The translations under genes were made by a program, and so were the position numbers. This document shows, one piece after another, positions 1-7,080 of a stretch of 21,345 nt of DNA. This DNA comes from Acuticoccus sp039189655 (lineage in GTDB: Bacteria; Pseudomonadota; Alphaproteobacteria; Rhizobiales; Amorphaceae), in contig JBCCYN010000077.1 of the NCBI GenBank assembly GCA_039189655.1, positions 1 through 21,345 of the forward strand, given 5' to 3'. The notes beneath the pieces were generated by a model. The model did not search any database. It was given only the letters and a program-made list of their open reading frames with translations, and was not told where the DNA came from. How positions within the stretch are numbered: position 1 is the first letter of the stretch; every line of letters begins with the position of its first letter.

Positions 1-57
1 CGCCGAATGGGTCAACCCCGAAGAGCGCAGCGTGGGTTGAGGCATTCGGCGCTGCGC
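1..57. repeat. Nested inverted repeats at left edge
   Basis: CGCCGAATG (1-9) is exactly complementary to 43-51. Two mismatched positions further in, TCAACCC (12-18) is complementary to 34-40, so 1-51 can fold into one long hairpin with a 15-nt loop. A second perfect pair, GCGCAGCG (25-32) with CGCTGCGC (50-57), crosses the first, so the two folds compete or form a pseudoknot-like structure. No T-run follows on either visible side. It lies about 80 bp beyond the end of hss and could act in termination for hss or for a gene left of the window, or be a dispersed REP-like element. The repeats are seen directly; the function is inferred. Confidence 0.6.
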
Positions 58-91
58 GGGAGGATGGGTTGCGGTGGGAGAGATTTGGCAC

Positions 92-110
92 GGCGCCCCG
101 CAGCCGCGCC
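92..110 (-). terminator. Weak hairpin downstream of hss
   Basis: GGCGC (92-96) pairs with GCGCC (106-110) around a 9-nt loop, about 30 bp past the hss stop codon in the direction of hss transcription. The stem is only 5 bp and no T-run follows on the minus strand, so it is at best a contributor to termination. GC-rich DNA yields such stems often. Confidence 0.2.
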
Positions 111-139
111 CAGTTAGGCAATCGTCACAATAACGACGG

Positions 140-1576
140 CTAGCGCACCAACACGTTGCGGAACTGCCAGGGATCAGACCGGTCGATGTCTTCAGGAAAC
201 AGTCCCGGGCGGCCGGCTAGCGGCGTCCAGTCCGTGTAAAACCCCTTGACCGGGCCAAGGTAAGGGAGCTGGACCTCAAGGCACCGCGCGTGGTCCATCT
301 CTTCGGTTTCCACGATTCCCGCTTCGGGATTTTCGAGCGCCCAAACCATGCCGGCCAGCACCGCAGAGGTCACCTGAAGGCCCGTTGCATTCTGGTATGG
401 CGCCAGGCGGCGCGTCTCCTCAATGGAAAGCTGCGAGCCGTACCAGTAGGCATTTTTCGCGTGGCCATAAAGGAGCACGCCCAGCTCATCGATACCGTCG
501 ATGATTTCATCTTCATCCAGCACGTGCAGCACCGGCTGCGCCTTTCCGGCCTTGCCGAACATTTCGTGCAGCGAAAGGACCGCATCGTTGGCCGGATGGT
601 AAGCGTAGTGGCAAGTGGGTCGATATTCTGGGTCGAGCCCCTCCCCCACGGTAAAATAGTCCGCGATGGAGACGCTCTCATTGTGGGTGACGAGAAAGCC
701 ATACTGCTCCCCTGGCGTTGGACACCAGGTGCGCACCATGGTGGCTGCTCCGGGCTGAAGCAGGAAGCGCGCGGCGCGGCAACCGGTGCCCTCGGCTTGC
801 ACGCACATATTGTCGGGCATCCAGGTCTCGTGCGTTCCCCAGCCGAGCTCTGCAGGCTGCAGGCCCTCGGAAATGAAGCCATCCACGGACCAGGTGTTCC
901 AGAAGGCATCGAGGGGTTTTGGGGTTCTCGCCCGCTGTGTGTCGCGCTCGGCAATATGGACGCCTTTGACGCCAAGCCGGCGCATGAGGGCGGCCCAGTC
1001 GGCACGGGACGTCGGAACGGCACTGCCCTCGCCCAGGTCCGTCTGCAGATCGAGAAGCGCCTGTTTGACAAACCAGGACACCATCCCGGGGTTGGCGCCG
1101 CAGCAAGAAACCGCTGTGGTTCCCCCAGGTTTGTTGCGTTTTTCCGCCCGGGCCGTTTCGCGCAGCGCATAGTTGGTGCGGGCGGCTTGGTCCGCACCCT
1201 CGTTGAAGTAAAAACCCGGCCAGGGCTCGACCACGGTGTCGATGTAGAGGGCGCGCAACTCACGGGTGAGGCGCATGATGTCCACCGAAGACGTATCGAC
1301 GGAAAGATTGACGCAAAACCCCTGGCCTTCGCCTTCGGTCAGCAGCGGTGTCAAAACTTCGCGGAAATTTGCCGGCGTTAGGGCCACGTCCGTGTGGGCA
1401 ATGCCCCGGTCGTCCAGCAAAGCCCGGTCCGCCCCCGAAGGATCGATGACCACCATGCGCGATTTGTCGAAGGCAAAATGCCGCTCGATGAGGGGAAGCG
1501 TGCCGCGCCCGATCGAACCGAAGCCGATCATCACCACCGGTCCCGTAATCGTTCCGTAAACCGGCCCATCGGTCAT
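140..1576 (-). CDS. hss: Homospermidine synthase
   Basis: Predicted cytosolic NAD+-dependent enzyme that makes sym-homospermidine from putrescine (or putrescine plus spermidine), the main triamine of many alphaproteobacteria. The 478-residue product is the usual length of bacterial HSS. It opens with a Rossmann nucleotide-binding segment (VVMIGFGSIGRG, residues 14-25), followed by VEPWPGFYFNEG (116-127) and CCGANPGMVSWFV (158-170). Trp229 and Glu237 fall at the positions I recall for substrate-binding residues of the Blastochloris viridis enzyme. The ATG at 1576 has a GGGAGA ribosome site 9 nt upstream. It lies 138 nt downstream of the ABC ATPase gene on the same strand and could be the last gene of that transcript, although the gap also leaves room for its own promoter. 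Family assignment is firm; operon membership is inference. Confidence 0.95.
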   Translation of the reverse strand: MTDGPVYGTITGPVVMIGFGSIGRGTLPLIERHFAFDKSRMVVIDPSGADRALLDDRGIAHTDVALTPANFREVLTPLLTEGEGQGFCVNLSVDTSSVDIMRLTRELRALYIDTVVEPWPGFYFNEGADQAARTNYALRETARAEKRNKPGGTTAVSCCGANPGMVSWFVKQALLDLQTDLGEGSAVPTSRADWAALMRRLGVKGVHIAERDTQRARTPKPLDAFWNTWSVDGFISEGLQPAELGWGTHETWMPDNMCVQAEGTGCRAARFLLQPGAATMVRTWCPTPGEQYGFLVTHNESVSIADYFTVGEGLDPEYRPTCHYAYHPANDAVLSLHEMFGKAGKAQPVLHVLDEDEIIDGIDELGVLLYGHAKNAYWYGSQLSIEETRRLAPYQNATGLQVTSAVLAGMVWALENPEAGIVETEEMDHARCLEVQLPYLGPVKGFYTDWTPLAGRPGLFPEDIDRSDPWQFRNVLVR

Positions 1577-1714
1577 GCTGTCTCTCCCGCCCTCAACGTT
1601 TTGTGCGGATGAGGCATATCGCGTGCGATGGGTCCTTGGAAGCGCCCCTCTCCTGTGGTTGCGGTCCAGGGTTTGGTCGCCCGTGCCGTCGCCACAACTG
1701 GATTGCCGTGACGG

Positions 1715-2794
1715 CTAGCGCGCGGCAAACACCCAGCCGTCGTGAACGGCAATGCGAAGGGCCGCTCCTTCCTCAAGGTGCTGGTCACTGTCGGCAAGCG
1801 CCAGGACTTCGGTCTCGGAGCCGTCTTCCAGAATGGCGGTCACCACCTGCGTCGGACCCGTAAAACGCACCACCTTGGCCCGCGCCGGAAAACCTTCCCC
1901 GGGCTCACCTCGCTCTCCCGCCGCCACAACACGGCAATGCTCGGGCCGCACGCAGATCGATGTGCGCCCCTCCACCGCTTGGGGATCGGCTCGCAGCCCG
2001 ATTCGCGTCCCGGCAACGTCGACGGTGGCGCGGCCGTTGGAGACACCAACGCAATCGACCGGAAGAATGGAACCGCGCCCGATGAAGCGGGCGACCTCAG
2101 GGTCGGCGGGTTGATCGTAAAGGGCTTTCGGCCGGTCCACCTGGCGAAGCACACCCTCCATCATCACCGCCACTCGATCGGCAAGGGCGAGGGCTTCGGC
2201 CTGGTCATGGGTCACAAAAACCATGGTGGCGGCACTTTCAGAGTGAAAGCGACGAAACTCCTCCTGCATCGCCTCACGCAGGTTGGCATCAAGGTTGGCA
2301 AGGGGCTCGTCGAGGAGCACCACCCGCGGTTCGGTGGCGAGGGTGCGGGCAAGGGCAACGCGCTGACGCTGACCACCGGAGAGTTCCGCCGGACGCCGCT
2401 CGGCATAGTCGGAAAGGTCCACAGTTTTAAGAGCCCGTGCCACCCGCGCGCGCCGCTCTTCCGGCGGAACCCCTTGCACCTTCAGCGCAAAGGCAACGTT
2501 TTCGGTGACGTTCATGTGCGGCCAGAGGGCATAGGACTGGAAAACCATGCCGAGACGTCGCCGCTCTGTGGGCACGTGAACATCCCCGCCCGACACCGTT
2601 TCACCGCCAATGCGGATCTCCCCCCCATCAAGGCGCTCAAAGCCAGCCACGAGACGCAGGAGGGTAGACTTTCCGCAACCGGACGGACCCAGAAGCGCCA
2701 CAAACTCCCGGTCGGCTGCATGGAAGGACACGCTGTCAATGACGGTCTTGTCGCCAAACCGTTTGACTGCCCGCTCTATGGTCAAGCTTGCCAC
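1715..2794 (-). CDS. ABC importer ATPase (FbpC/PotA/PhnT-like)
   Basis: ATP-binding subunit of a periplasmic-binding-protein-dependent importer, acting at the inner membrane with the permease encoded just before it. All nucleotide-binding motifs are present: Walker A GPSGCGKS (36-43), Q-loop Gln86, signature LSGGQ (138-142), Walker B VVLLDEP (158-164) and switch His196. Residues from about 240 to 359 form the C-terminal TOBE-type region seen in importers for iron, polyamines, phosphonates and sugars. The start is GTG at 2794, which overlaps the end of the permease gene by 13 nt and indicates translational coupling. The 359-residue length is normal. The family does not reveal the substrate; ferric iron, 2-aminoethylphosphonate and polyamine systems all use such subunits. 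Confidence 0.92.
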   Translation of the reverse strand: MASLTIERAVKRFGDKTVIDSVSFHAADREFVALLGPSGCGKSTLLRLVAGFERLDGGEIRIGGETVSGGDVHVPTERRRLGMVFQSYALWPHMNVTENVAFALKVQGVPPEERRARVARALKTVDLSDYAERRPAELSGGQRQRVALARTLATEPRVVLLDEPLANLDANLREAMQEEFRRFHSESAATMVFVTHDQAEALALADRVAVMMEGVLRQVDRPKALYDQPADPEVARFIGRGSILPVDCVGVSNGRATVDVAGTRIGLRADPQAVEGRTSICVRPEHCRVVAAGERGEPGEGFPARAKVVRFTGPTQVVTAILEDGSETEVLALADSDQHLEEGAALRIAVHDGWVFAAR

Positions 2795-4500
2795 GGAAGC
2801 ACCCCCCTCGGGAGCCAGCGCGCGAGCAGCGTTGCAAGGGCCGCCGCAACAAAGGTGACGAGGACCGCGAGCACTGAGGCCGCTGCCGCCGCGGTGGTGT
2901 TGCCCTCATCGTAAAGGTTGAAGACCGTGACACCGACGGTCTCGTTGCCCCGGCTCCAGAGGAGCGCGGAAACGGTGAGCTCATTATAGGCTGACATGAC
3001 AATGAGAAGCACCGCCGCGCCAGCAGCCGGCGCTACGCCTGGCAGGAGGATGCGGGTGAGCCGCGTTAACGCCCCCGCGCCGGCGATCCGAGCCGCCTCA
3101 TCAAGGGCAGGATCCTGCGCCACAAAGGCGGCCACCACTGGCCGCACGCCCAGTGCCAAGAACCGCGCCAGATAGGCGATCAAGATGATCCCGGCTGTTC
3201 CATAAAGGCTCACCTCAAGGAGCGGCAGCGGACGCAGGAACGTCAAGATGAATGCGATGGAGATGACAATTCCAGGGAGCGCGTAGGGCGCATCCACCGC
3301 CCCATCGAGGAGCCGTGCGGTACGGCTCCGACCGCTGGTGAGGAACCAGGCAAACGGGACAGCTACCACGAGGCTCACGAACGCGGTTCCCAGGGAGAGC
3401 CAGGCCGAGTTGACGAAAGCCCGCCGCGCGGCCTGGTTGTCCCAAACGGTCAGGTAGTGGGCGAACGTCGCTGTATCGGCGCTGAGGGGGACACCGAGCG
3501 CTTTGACGAACGAAGTGCCGAGGAGCGCGATCAGTGGCAGGATCGACGCCGGCACTAGGACGAGGAGTACGGCGGCGGTGACCGGCAGGCCCAAGCGTCC
3601 GGCATCGGTGGGCTTCAAGCCACCCCCCACGATGGTGAGCGTCACTCGGGCCCGGCGCTGGGAGAGAGCTTGGACGGCAAGGCCGGCCCCTGCAATGAGC
3701 GCGAGAATGAAGGAAAGAACCGCCACCTCCCCCAGCACCGATGGCCCAAAGCCCGAAAGGCGTTGGTAGACCAGCGCGGTCAGCATGGTGTAGCGGCCGG
3801 GAATGCCGAGGATGGCAGGAATTCCAAAATTGCCCACCGCCGCCACGAAAGCGAGCGCGCCCCCGGCGATGATGGTGGGGCGCAAGAGTGGCAGGATGAT
3901 CTGAGATATCACGGTCGTCGTGCTGGCGCCGGCAATGCGGGCCGCTTCCACCAAATCGGCAGGCACCGACCGCAGACCAGCGCGAACGGCCAGAAAGACG
4001 ATGGGCATGTGCTCGATCCCCATCAAAAGGATGATGCCCTCGCGGGAGTAGAGCCAGTTTCGGGTGCCCGGCGGCGGCGCAAGCCCAACGGCCCCGAGGA
4101 GCACCGACGATGGACCGGTGAGGTCGAGCCAGGCGAGCGCCGCGATCTGCGCCGGTACCAGCATCGGCATCAGCACGAGGAAGGTCAAAAACGCTCGGCC
4201 GGGTAGCTGCATCAGCCCGAGCACCAGCGCTAGACCCACCCCTAGGACAAGGGAAACAACGGTGGCGCCCAGGCTCGCCTCCACCGTTCGCCACGCGGCA
4301 CCCTGGGTCCAGCGGGAGGATAGAACGTCCGCCACAGTGCCGGGCTCAGCGGTGCCAATTTCGGTGAGAAGGCGCAGGAGCGGTAGGATGCAAAGCCCCA
4401 CCACATAGACGCAAAGAGCGGCGAGCATGACCTGCTCGCCGCTGAAGCCTGAAAAGATCGTCTTGGAGCGCCGCGCGGGGGCGGCAGCCCGCTCGCCCAT
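2782..4500 (-). CDS. ABC importer permease, fused two-domain (FbpB-like)
   Basis: Integral membrane subunit in which two permease domains are fused into 572 residues, as in FbpB-type ferric permeases and in some 2-aminoethylphosphonate systems. Each half carries an EAA loop that docks with the ATPase: EAARIAGASTTTVISQIILP (185-204) in the first half and DEAARIAGAGALTRLTRILL (467-486) in the second. About 12 hydrophobic segments are visible, the first starting near residue 25. The ATG at 4500 lies 3 nt after the binding-protein stop, and the gene end overlaps the ATPase start, so binding protein, permease and ATPase form one operon. No defect is seen. The substrate is not determinable from the permease. 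Confidence 0.92.
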   Translation of the reverse strand: MGERAAAPARRSKTIFSGFSGEQVMLAALCVYVVGLCILPLLRLLTEIGTAEPGTVADVLSSRWTQGAAWRTVEASLGATVVSLVLGVGLALVLGLMQLPGRAFLTFLVLMPMLVPAQIAALAWLDLTGPSSVLLGAVGLAPPPGTRNWLYSREGIILLMGIEHMPIVFLAVRAGLRSVPADLVEAARIAGASTTTVISQIILPLLRPTIIAGGALAFVAAVGNFGIPAILGIPGRYTMLTALVYQRLSGFGPSVLGEVAVLSFILALIAGAGLAVQALSQRRARVTLTIVGGGLKPTDAGRLGLPVTAAVLLVLVPASILPLIALLGTSFVKALGVPLSADTATFAHYLTVWDNQAARRAFVNSAWLSLGTAFVSLVVAVPFAWFLTSGRSRTARLLDGAVDAPYALPGIVISIAFILTFLRPLPLLEVSLYGTAGIILIAYLARFLALGVRPVVAAFVAQDPALDEAARIAGAGALTRLTRILLPGVAPAAGAAVLLIVMSAYNELTVSALLWSRGNETVGVTVFNLYDEGNTTAAAAASVLAVLVTFVAAALATLLARWLPRGVLPWQA

Positions 4501-4503
4501 GGA

Positions 4504-5487
4504 CTAGCCGCCGAAGAGATCCGCGAACTTTCGCTTCAGCTCATCGGTGGAGGTCATCAGTGCTGCCGCATCAAGGGGCATGATGTTGAGCGTGGCGGGA
4601 TCGGGATAGCCCTCCGGCGCCGCAACACCTGCGCGGATGGGGAAATAGCTTTGCTTCACCGCCTGCTCGGACGCCGCCTGGCCCAGTTGGAAGTCGACAA
4701 AAGCCTTTGCCGCATCCACATTCTTCGCCGTCGACAAGATGGCCACCGGCTGGTTGATGGCGCTCACACCCTCCGCAGGAAATACGAAGTCCACCGGCGA
4801 GCCGTCGTTCTTCTGGGCGAAGGCCATGAAATCGATGATGATGCCGTAGGCTTTCTCGCCACGGCTCACCGCGTCGCGCACCGAGCCGTTGCCCTTGCCG
4901 GCAATGGCATCGTTGTCCATCAGCGCTTCATAAAAGTCCCATCCCATACCGTCTTGTTGGGTGACGGTGCCCACGTGGATGACGGCCGCACCGGAATAAA
5001 GCGGGCTCGGCATGATGACCTGACCCTTGGCTTCCTCTGCCAAGAGATCCTTCCAGGACGACGGCGCGGGGACGCCGGCATCGGTGTTATAGATAATGCC
5101 GGTGGTGATCAGCTTCGTGCCGAACCAGTGCTTTTCAGGATCGTACTGGCCTTCGGGCAGCACGGAGGTATCGGCCTCGGAATAGGGTTGCAGCACGCCC
5201 TGGCCTTTCAGCTGCTCCATGGCCACGCTGTCGGCGATCATCAGCACGTCGGGCTGCGGGTTGCCTGCGGCGATCTCCGCTTGAAGTTTGTTCAACACTT
5301 CCGTGGTGCCGGAGCGGAACATCTCCACTTCGATGTCCGGATGTTCTTCGTTGAAGAGGGCGAGCACCTCTTCCATCTGCCCGGTCGGCTGGGAAGTATA
5401 AAGGACAAGATCAGCGGCGTTGGCAGCCGACGCAGTCAGGGCGGCTGCGCCAGCGAACAATGCTCCCCTAAGCATCTTTTTCAGCAT
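4504..5487 (-). CDS. ABC importer periplasmic substrate-binding protein
   Basis: Secreted solute-binding protein, first gene of the importer operon. I start it at ATG 5487 because this gives a clean signal peptide (MLKKMLRGALF, a hydrophobic stretch, then ANA before Ala25-Asp26) and has GGAG about 9 nt upstream; an in-frame TTG at 5544 would bury the signal. The mature part opens with LVLYTSQPTGQMEEVLALF and contains PDVLMIADSVA and GIIYNTDAG, typical of the iron/phosphonate/putrescine class of binding proteins. Length is 327 residues. Classical ferric-binding FbpA proteins use two adjacent tyrosines to hold iron, and no Tyr-Tyr pair occurs anywhere here, so ferric iron is not supported. A phosphonate, phosphosugar or polyamine-like ligand remains possible; the neighbouring hss and speD make the last worth considering, but nothing proves it. 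Confidence 0.9.
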   Translation of the reverse strand: MLKKMLRGALFAGAAALTASAANAADLVLYTSQPTGQMEEVLALFNEEHPDIEVEMFRSGTTEVLNKLQAEIAAGNPQPDVLMIADSVAMEQLKGQGVLQPYSEADTSVLPEGQYDPEKHWFGTKLITTGIIYNTDAGVPAPSSWKDLLAEEAKGQVIMPSPLYSGAAVIHVGTVTQQDGMGWDFYEALMDNDAIAGKGNGSVRDAVSRGEKAYGIIIDFMAFAQKNDGSPVDFVFPAEGVSAINQPVAILSTAKNVDAAKAFVDFQLGQAASEQAVKQSYFPIRAGVAAPEGYPDPATLNIMPLDAAALMTSTDELKRKFADLFGG

Positions 5488-5863
5488 TGGTTCGTCTCCA
5501 TTATTGAAGGGTAGCGGTGGAAGCTGCCAGACGTACTTGTCCAATCATCCGCCGCTAGGCAATGCCTGTTGTAAAAGTTTCATAATACTTGGAAATTTCA
5601 TGGGGCGCGGTGCAGCGACCGCCTCAAGCTCGGCGCGACCTCGCATTCACCTTCCAAGGCCAAATCCCAAAAGGCAACGGTCTGGCGGGTAGCGTTCCAC
5701 ACATACAAGCCGAACCATTGCGCCAACGAGGGGCACAGGTCACGGCTACGACCCCGCGCCAGCCGGGCGCTCCCTCTGTCTATTCGGGTTGGTATTGCTC
5801 GCCGAGCTGAGGGGCAAGCCGTTTCTTACGGTCTGGCTGGATCCCGGTGAATCCGGAAAGGCT
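5488..5863. other. Gene-free gap between speD and the ABC operon
   Basis: This 376-bp stretch contains only short reading frames without ribosome sites or recognisable products. It should hold the end of the speD transcript and the promoter of the importer operon, both on the minus strand. An AT-rich island at 5567-5600, unusual for this GC-rich region, contains TTTCAT twice, 18 bp apart (5578-5583 and 5596-5601), and is the likeliest promoter area. A small GCGCC/GGCGC stem (5756-5770) is present without a T-run. I found no convincing -35/-10 pair, Fur-type or Irr-type box. Confidence 0.4.
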
Positions 5864-6319
5864 TCAAACCCCAACGCCGCGCAGGATCTCGCTCACAGCG
5901 ATACGGTCCGGTGTAAAGGCCTCGCGCAAAACGTCCACGCAGGCTTCCGGCCGCGTGTCGCCGCACATGAAAATGTCGAGGGCAGCGTAGTCGTGCTCCG
6001 GCCACGAGTGGATGGAAATGTGGCTTTCGGCGAGGACCGCGACCCCTGAAACTCCAGAATTGTCATCGAAGTGGTGAAGATGCACGTGGAGCAGCGTTGC
6101 CCCTGCCACATCAACGCAGCGGCGCAAGGTTTCCTCGATGTGGTCGATATCGTCGAGCCGGTCGCCGCCGTGAACGTCAACAATCAGGTGTGCGCCAGCG
6201 CATCGCACGCCATCACGCACCATCGTATGATCCGCGTGACCGCCCGTTGCGGATTCTTCTTGTGTGTGTGCCGGTGAAGGCTCGCTGCCGTATCGCGCCG
6301 TTGCGTTCTTCTGCGCCAA
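5864..6319 (-). CDS. speD: S-adenosylmethionine decarboxylase proenzyme
   Basis: Makes decarboxylated S-adenosylmethionine, the aminopropyl donor for spermidine. The proenzyme cleaves itself between Glu98 and Ser99 in LAESHISIHSWPEHDYAAL, turning the serine into the essential pyruvoyl group; His104 and Cys119 (FMCGD) match the conserved processing and catalytic residues. This is the short bacterial class of about 120-140 residues. The start is uncertain: TTG 6319 has GGGGA about 6 nt upstream and gives 151 residues with a low-complexity N-terminus, while ATG 6223 gives 119 residues starting just before the conserved AGAHLIVDVHG but has a weak ribosome site. Spermidine synthase (speE), often beside speD, is absent from the window. 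It is divergent from the PadR/RND operon. Identity firm, start not. Confidence 0.93.
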   Translation of the reverse strand: MAQKNATARYGSEPSPAHTQEESATGGHADHTMVRDGVRCAGAHLIVDVHGGDRLDDIDHIEETLRRCVDVAGATLLHVHLHHFDDNSGVSGVAVLAESHISIHSWPEHDYAALDIFMCGDTRPEACVDVLREAFTPDRIAVSEILRGVGV

Positions 6320-6455
6320 TTCGGTCCCCGTTCTGCTCGGAAAGAACCACTAGTAAGCAGGCGCCGACATCGTTTCAAGGCAAAAGCGCACTCAGCGCGC
6401 ATTCTCATGGGCCATTGCAACACGGCGTCGCAGGGACTTGCCTGTATTATTCGTT

Positions 6456-6484
6456 TCGATATATGTCGGCCGAGCATATATCGA
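6456..6484. promoter_or_regulatory. Perfect inverted repeat, candidate PadR operator
   Basis: TCGATATATG (6456-6465) and CATATATCGA (6475-6484) are perfect complements separated by 9 nt, immediately upstream of the PadR-family gene. PadR regulators commonly repress their own operons through such AT-rich dyads (ATGT/ACAT-like half sites about 8 nt apart). A possible promoter overlaps it: TTGCCT (6438-6443) and TATATG (6460-6465) with a 16-nt spacer, so a bound repressor would cover the -10 element. The repeat is seen directly; operator and promoter roles are inference. Confidence 0.6.
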
Positions 6485-6492
6485 GCCAGAAT

Positions 6493-7068
6493 ATGGAGAT
6501 GGCGGTGGCCGTCGACGCTCTAAGCCCTGTGAGCACGCTTTGCCTTGCGATTCTCCATCGCGGTGAGGCGACCGGATATGAGATCAAGAAGGAGTCCGTG
6601 GAAGGCGACTATCGCTATTTCATCGACGCCAGCTATGGATCGATTTATCCCGCGCTCGCCCGCCTCGCCGCCGACGGTTTGGTGACCCAGCGCGAAGAGC
6701 AGCAACCCGGTCGGCCTGCACGAAAAATCTACGCCATGACGCCCGAGGGCCGCGATGCGCTGTTGTCGGCGCTTTCCGAACCACCGGGGCCAGATGTTTT
6801 CCGCGCTCGGTTTTTGCTCGTGGCGAAGTTTGCCCGGGAATTGCCGATGGAGGTGGTCGCCGACGCGGTGGCCGAACGCAAGGCGCTGCTTGCGGACGAA
6901 ATCGCTCACCTGGAGAGCATCGCAAAGGACGAAACCGGCAATGCCGCCGCCCAGTGGGTGGTGGAATATGGCCGCCAGTGTCTCGGTACATCGCTCAATC
7001 ACCTGGAAAAGGAAGGTGACGCGTTGGTGGCTCTTGCTACCCCCTCCCTTTCCGAGGCTGCAGAGTAA
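6493..7068 (+). CDS. PadR-family transcriptional regulator
   Basis: Predicted homodimeric winged-helix repressor of the following efflux genes and of itself. The N-terminal PadR domain is clear: TLCLAILHRGEATGYEIKKE, then YFIDASYGSIYPALARLAAD and the wing GRPARKIYAMTPEGRDAL. A helical C-terminal part follows (about residues 90-170), placing it with the longer PadR proteins. I chose ATG 6493 because the family usually begins only a few residues before the first helix and because the inverted repeat then falls entirely upstream; ATG 6463 lies inside that repeat and ATG 6499 is also possible. Ribosome sites are weak for all three. An in-frame extension back to 6097 runs antisense to speD and is not credible. 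The adaptor gene starts 12 nt after the stop, so the three genes form an operon. The inducer is unknown. Confidence 0.88.
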   Translation: MEMAVAVDALSPVSTLCLAILHRGEATGYEIKKESVEGDYRYFIDASYGSIYPALARLAADGLVTQREEQQPGRPARKIYAMTPEGRDALLSALSEPPGPDVFRARFLLVAKFARELPMEVVADAVAERKALLADEIAHLESIAKDETGNAAAQWVVEYGRQCLGTSLNHLEKEGDALVALATPSLSEAAE

Positions 7069-7080
7069 GGACTTTCCCCT

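Noticed and set aside
1577..1714. Possible riboswitch or attenuator in the leader of hss
   Set aside because: Only short unconvincing stems are seen on the minus strand, with no known aptamer pattern.
135..1721. 12-bp direct repeat GACGGCTAGCGC at the stop codons of both hss and the ABC ATPase
   Set aside because: Matches of this length are expected by chance in 21 kb; both genes simply end Arg-stop with similar following bases.
290..2914. Long plus-strand frames (363 codons at 290-1381, 390 codons at 1742-2914)
   Set aside because: They mirror hss and the ABC ATPase, lack ribosome sites and show no recognisable protein family.
5589..6049. Short plus-strand frames between the ABC operon and speD
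   Set aside because: No ribosome sites, no family resemblance, and one runs into the antisense of speD.
6097..6492. In-frame upstream extension of the PadR gene to 323 residues
   Set aside because: The extra part is antisense to speD, Arg-rich and unlike any PadR N-terminus; it crosses the candidate operator.
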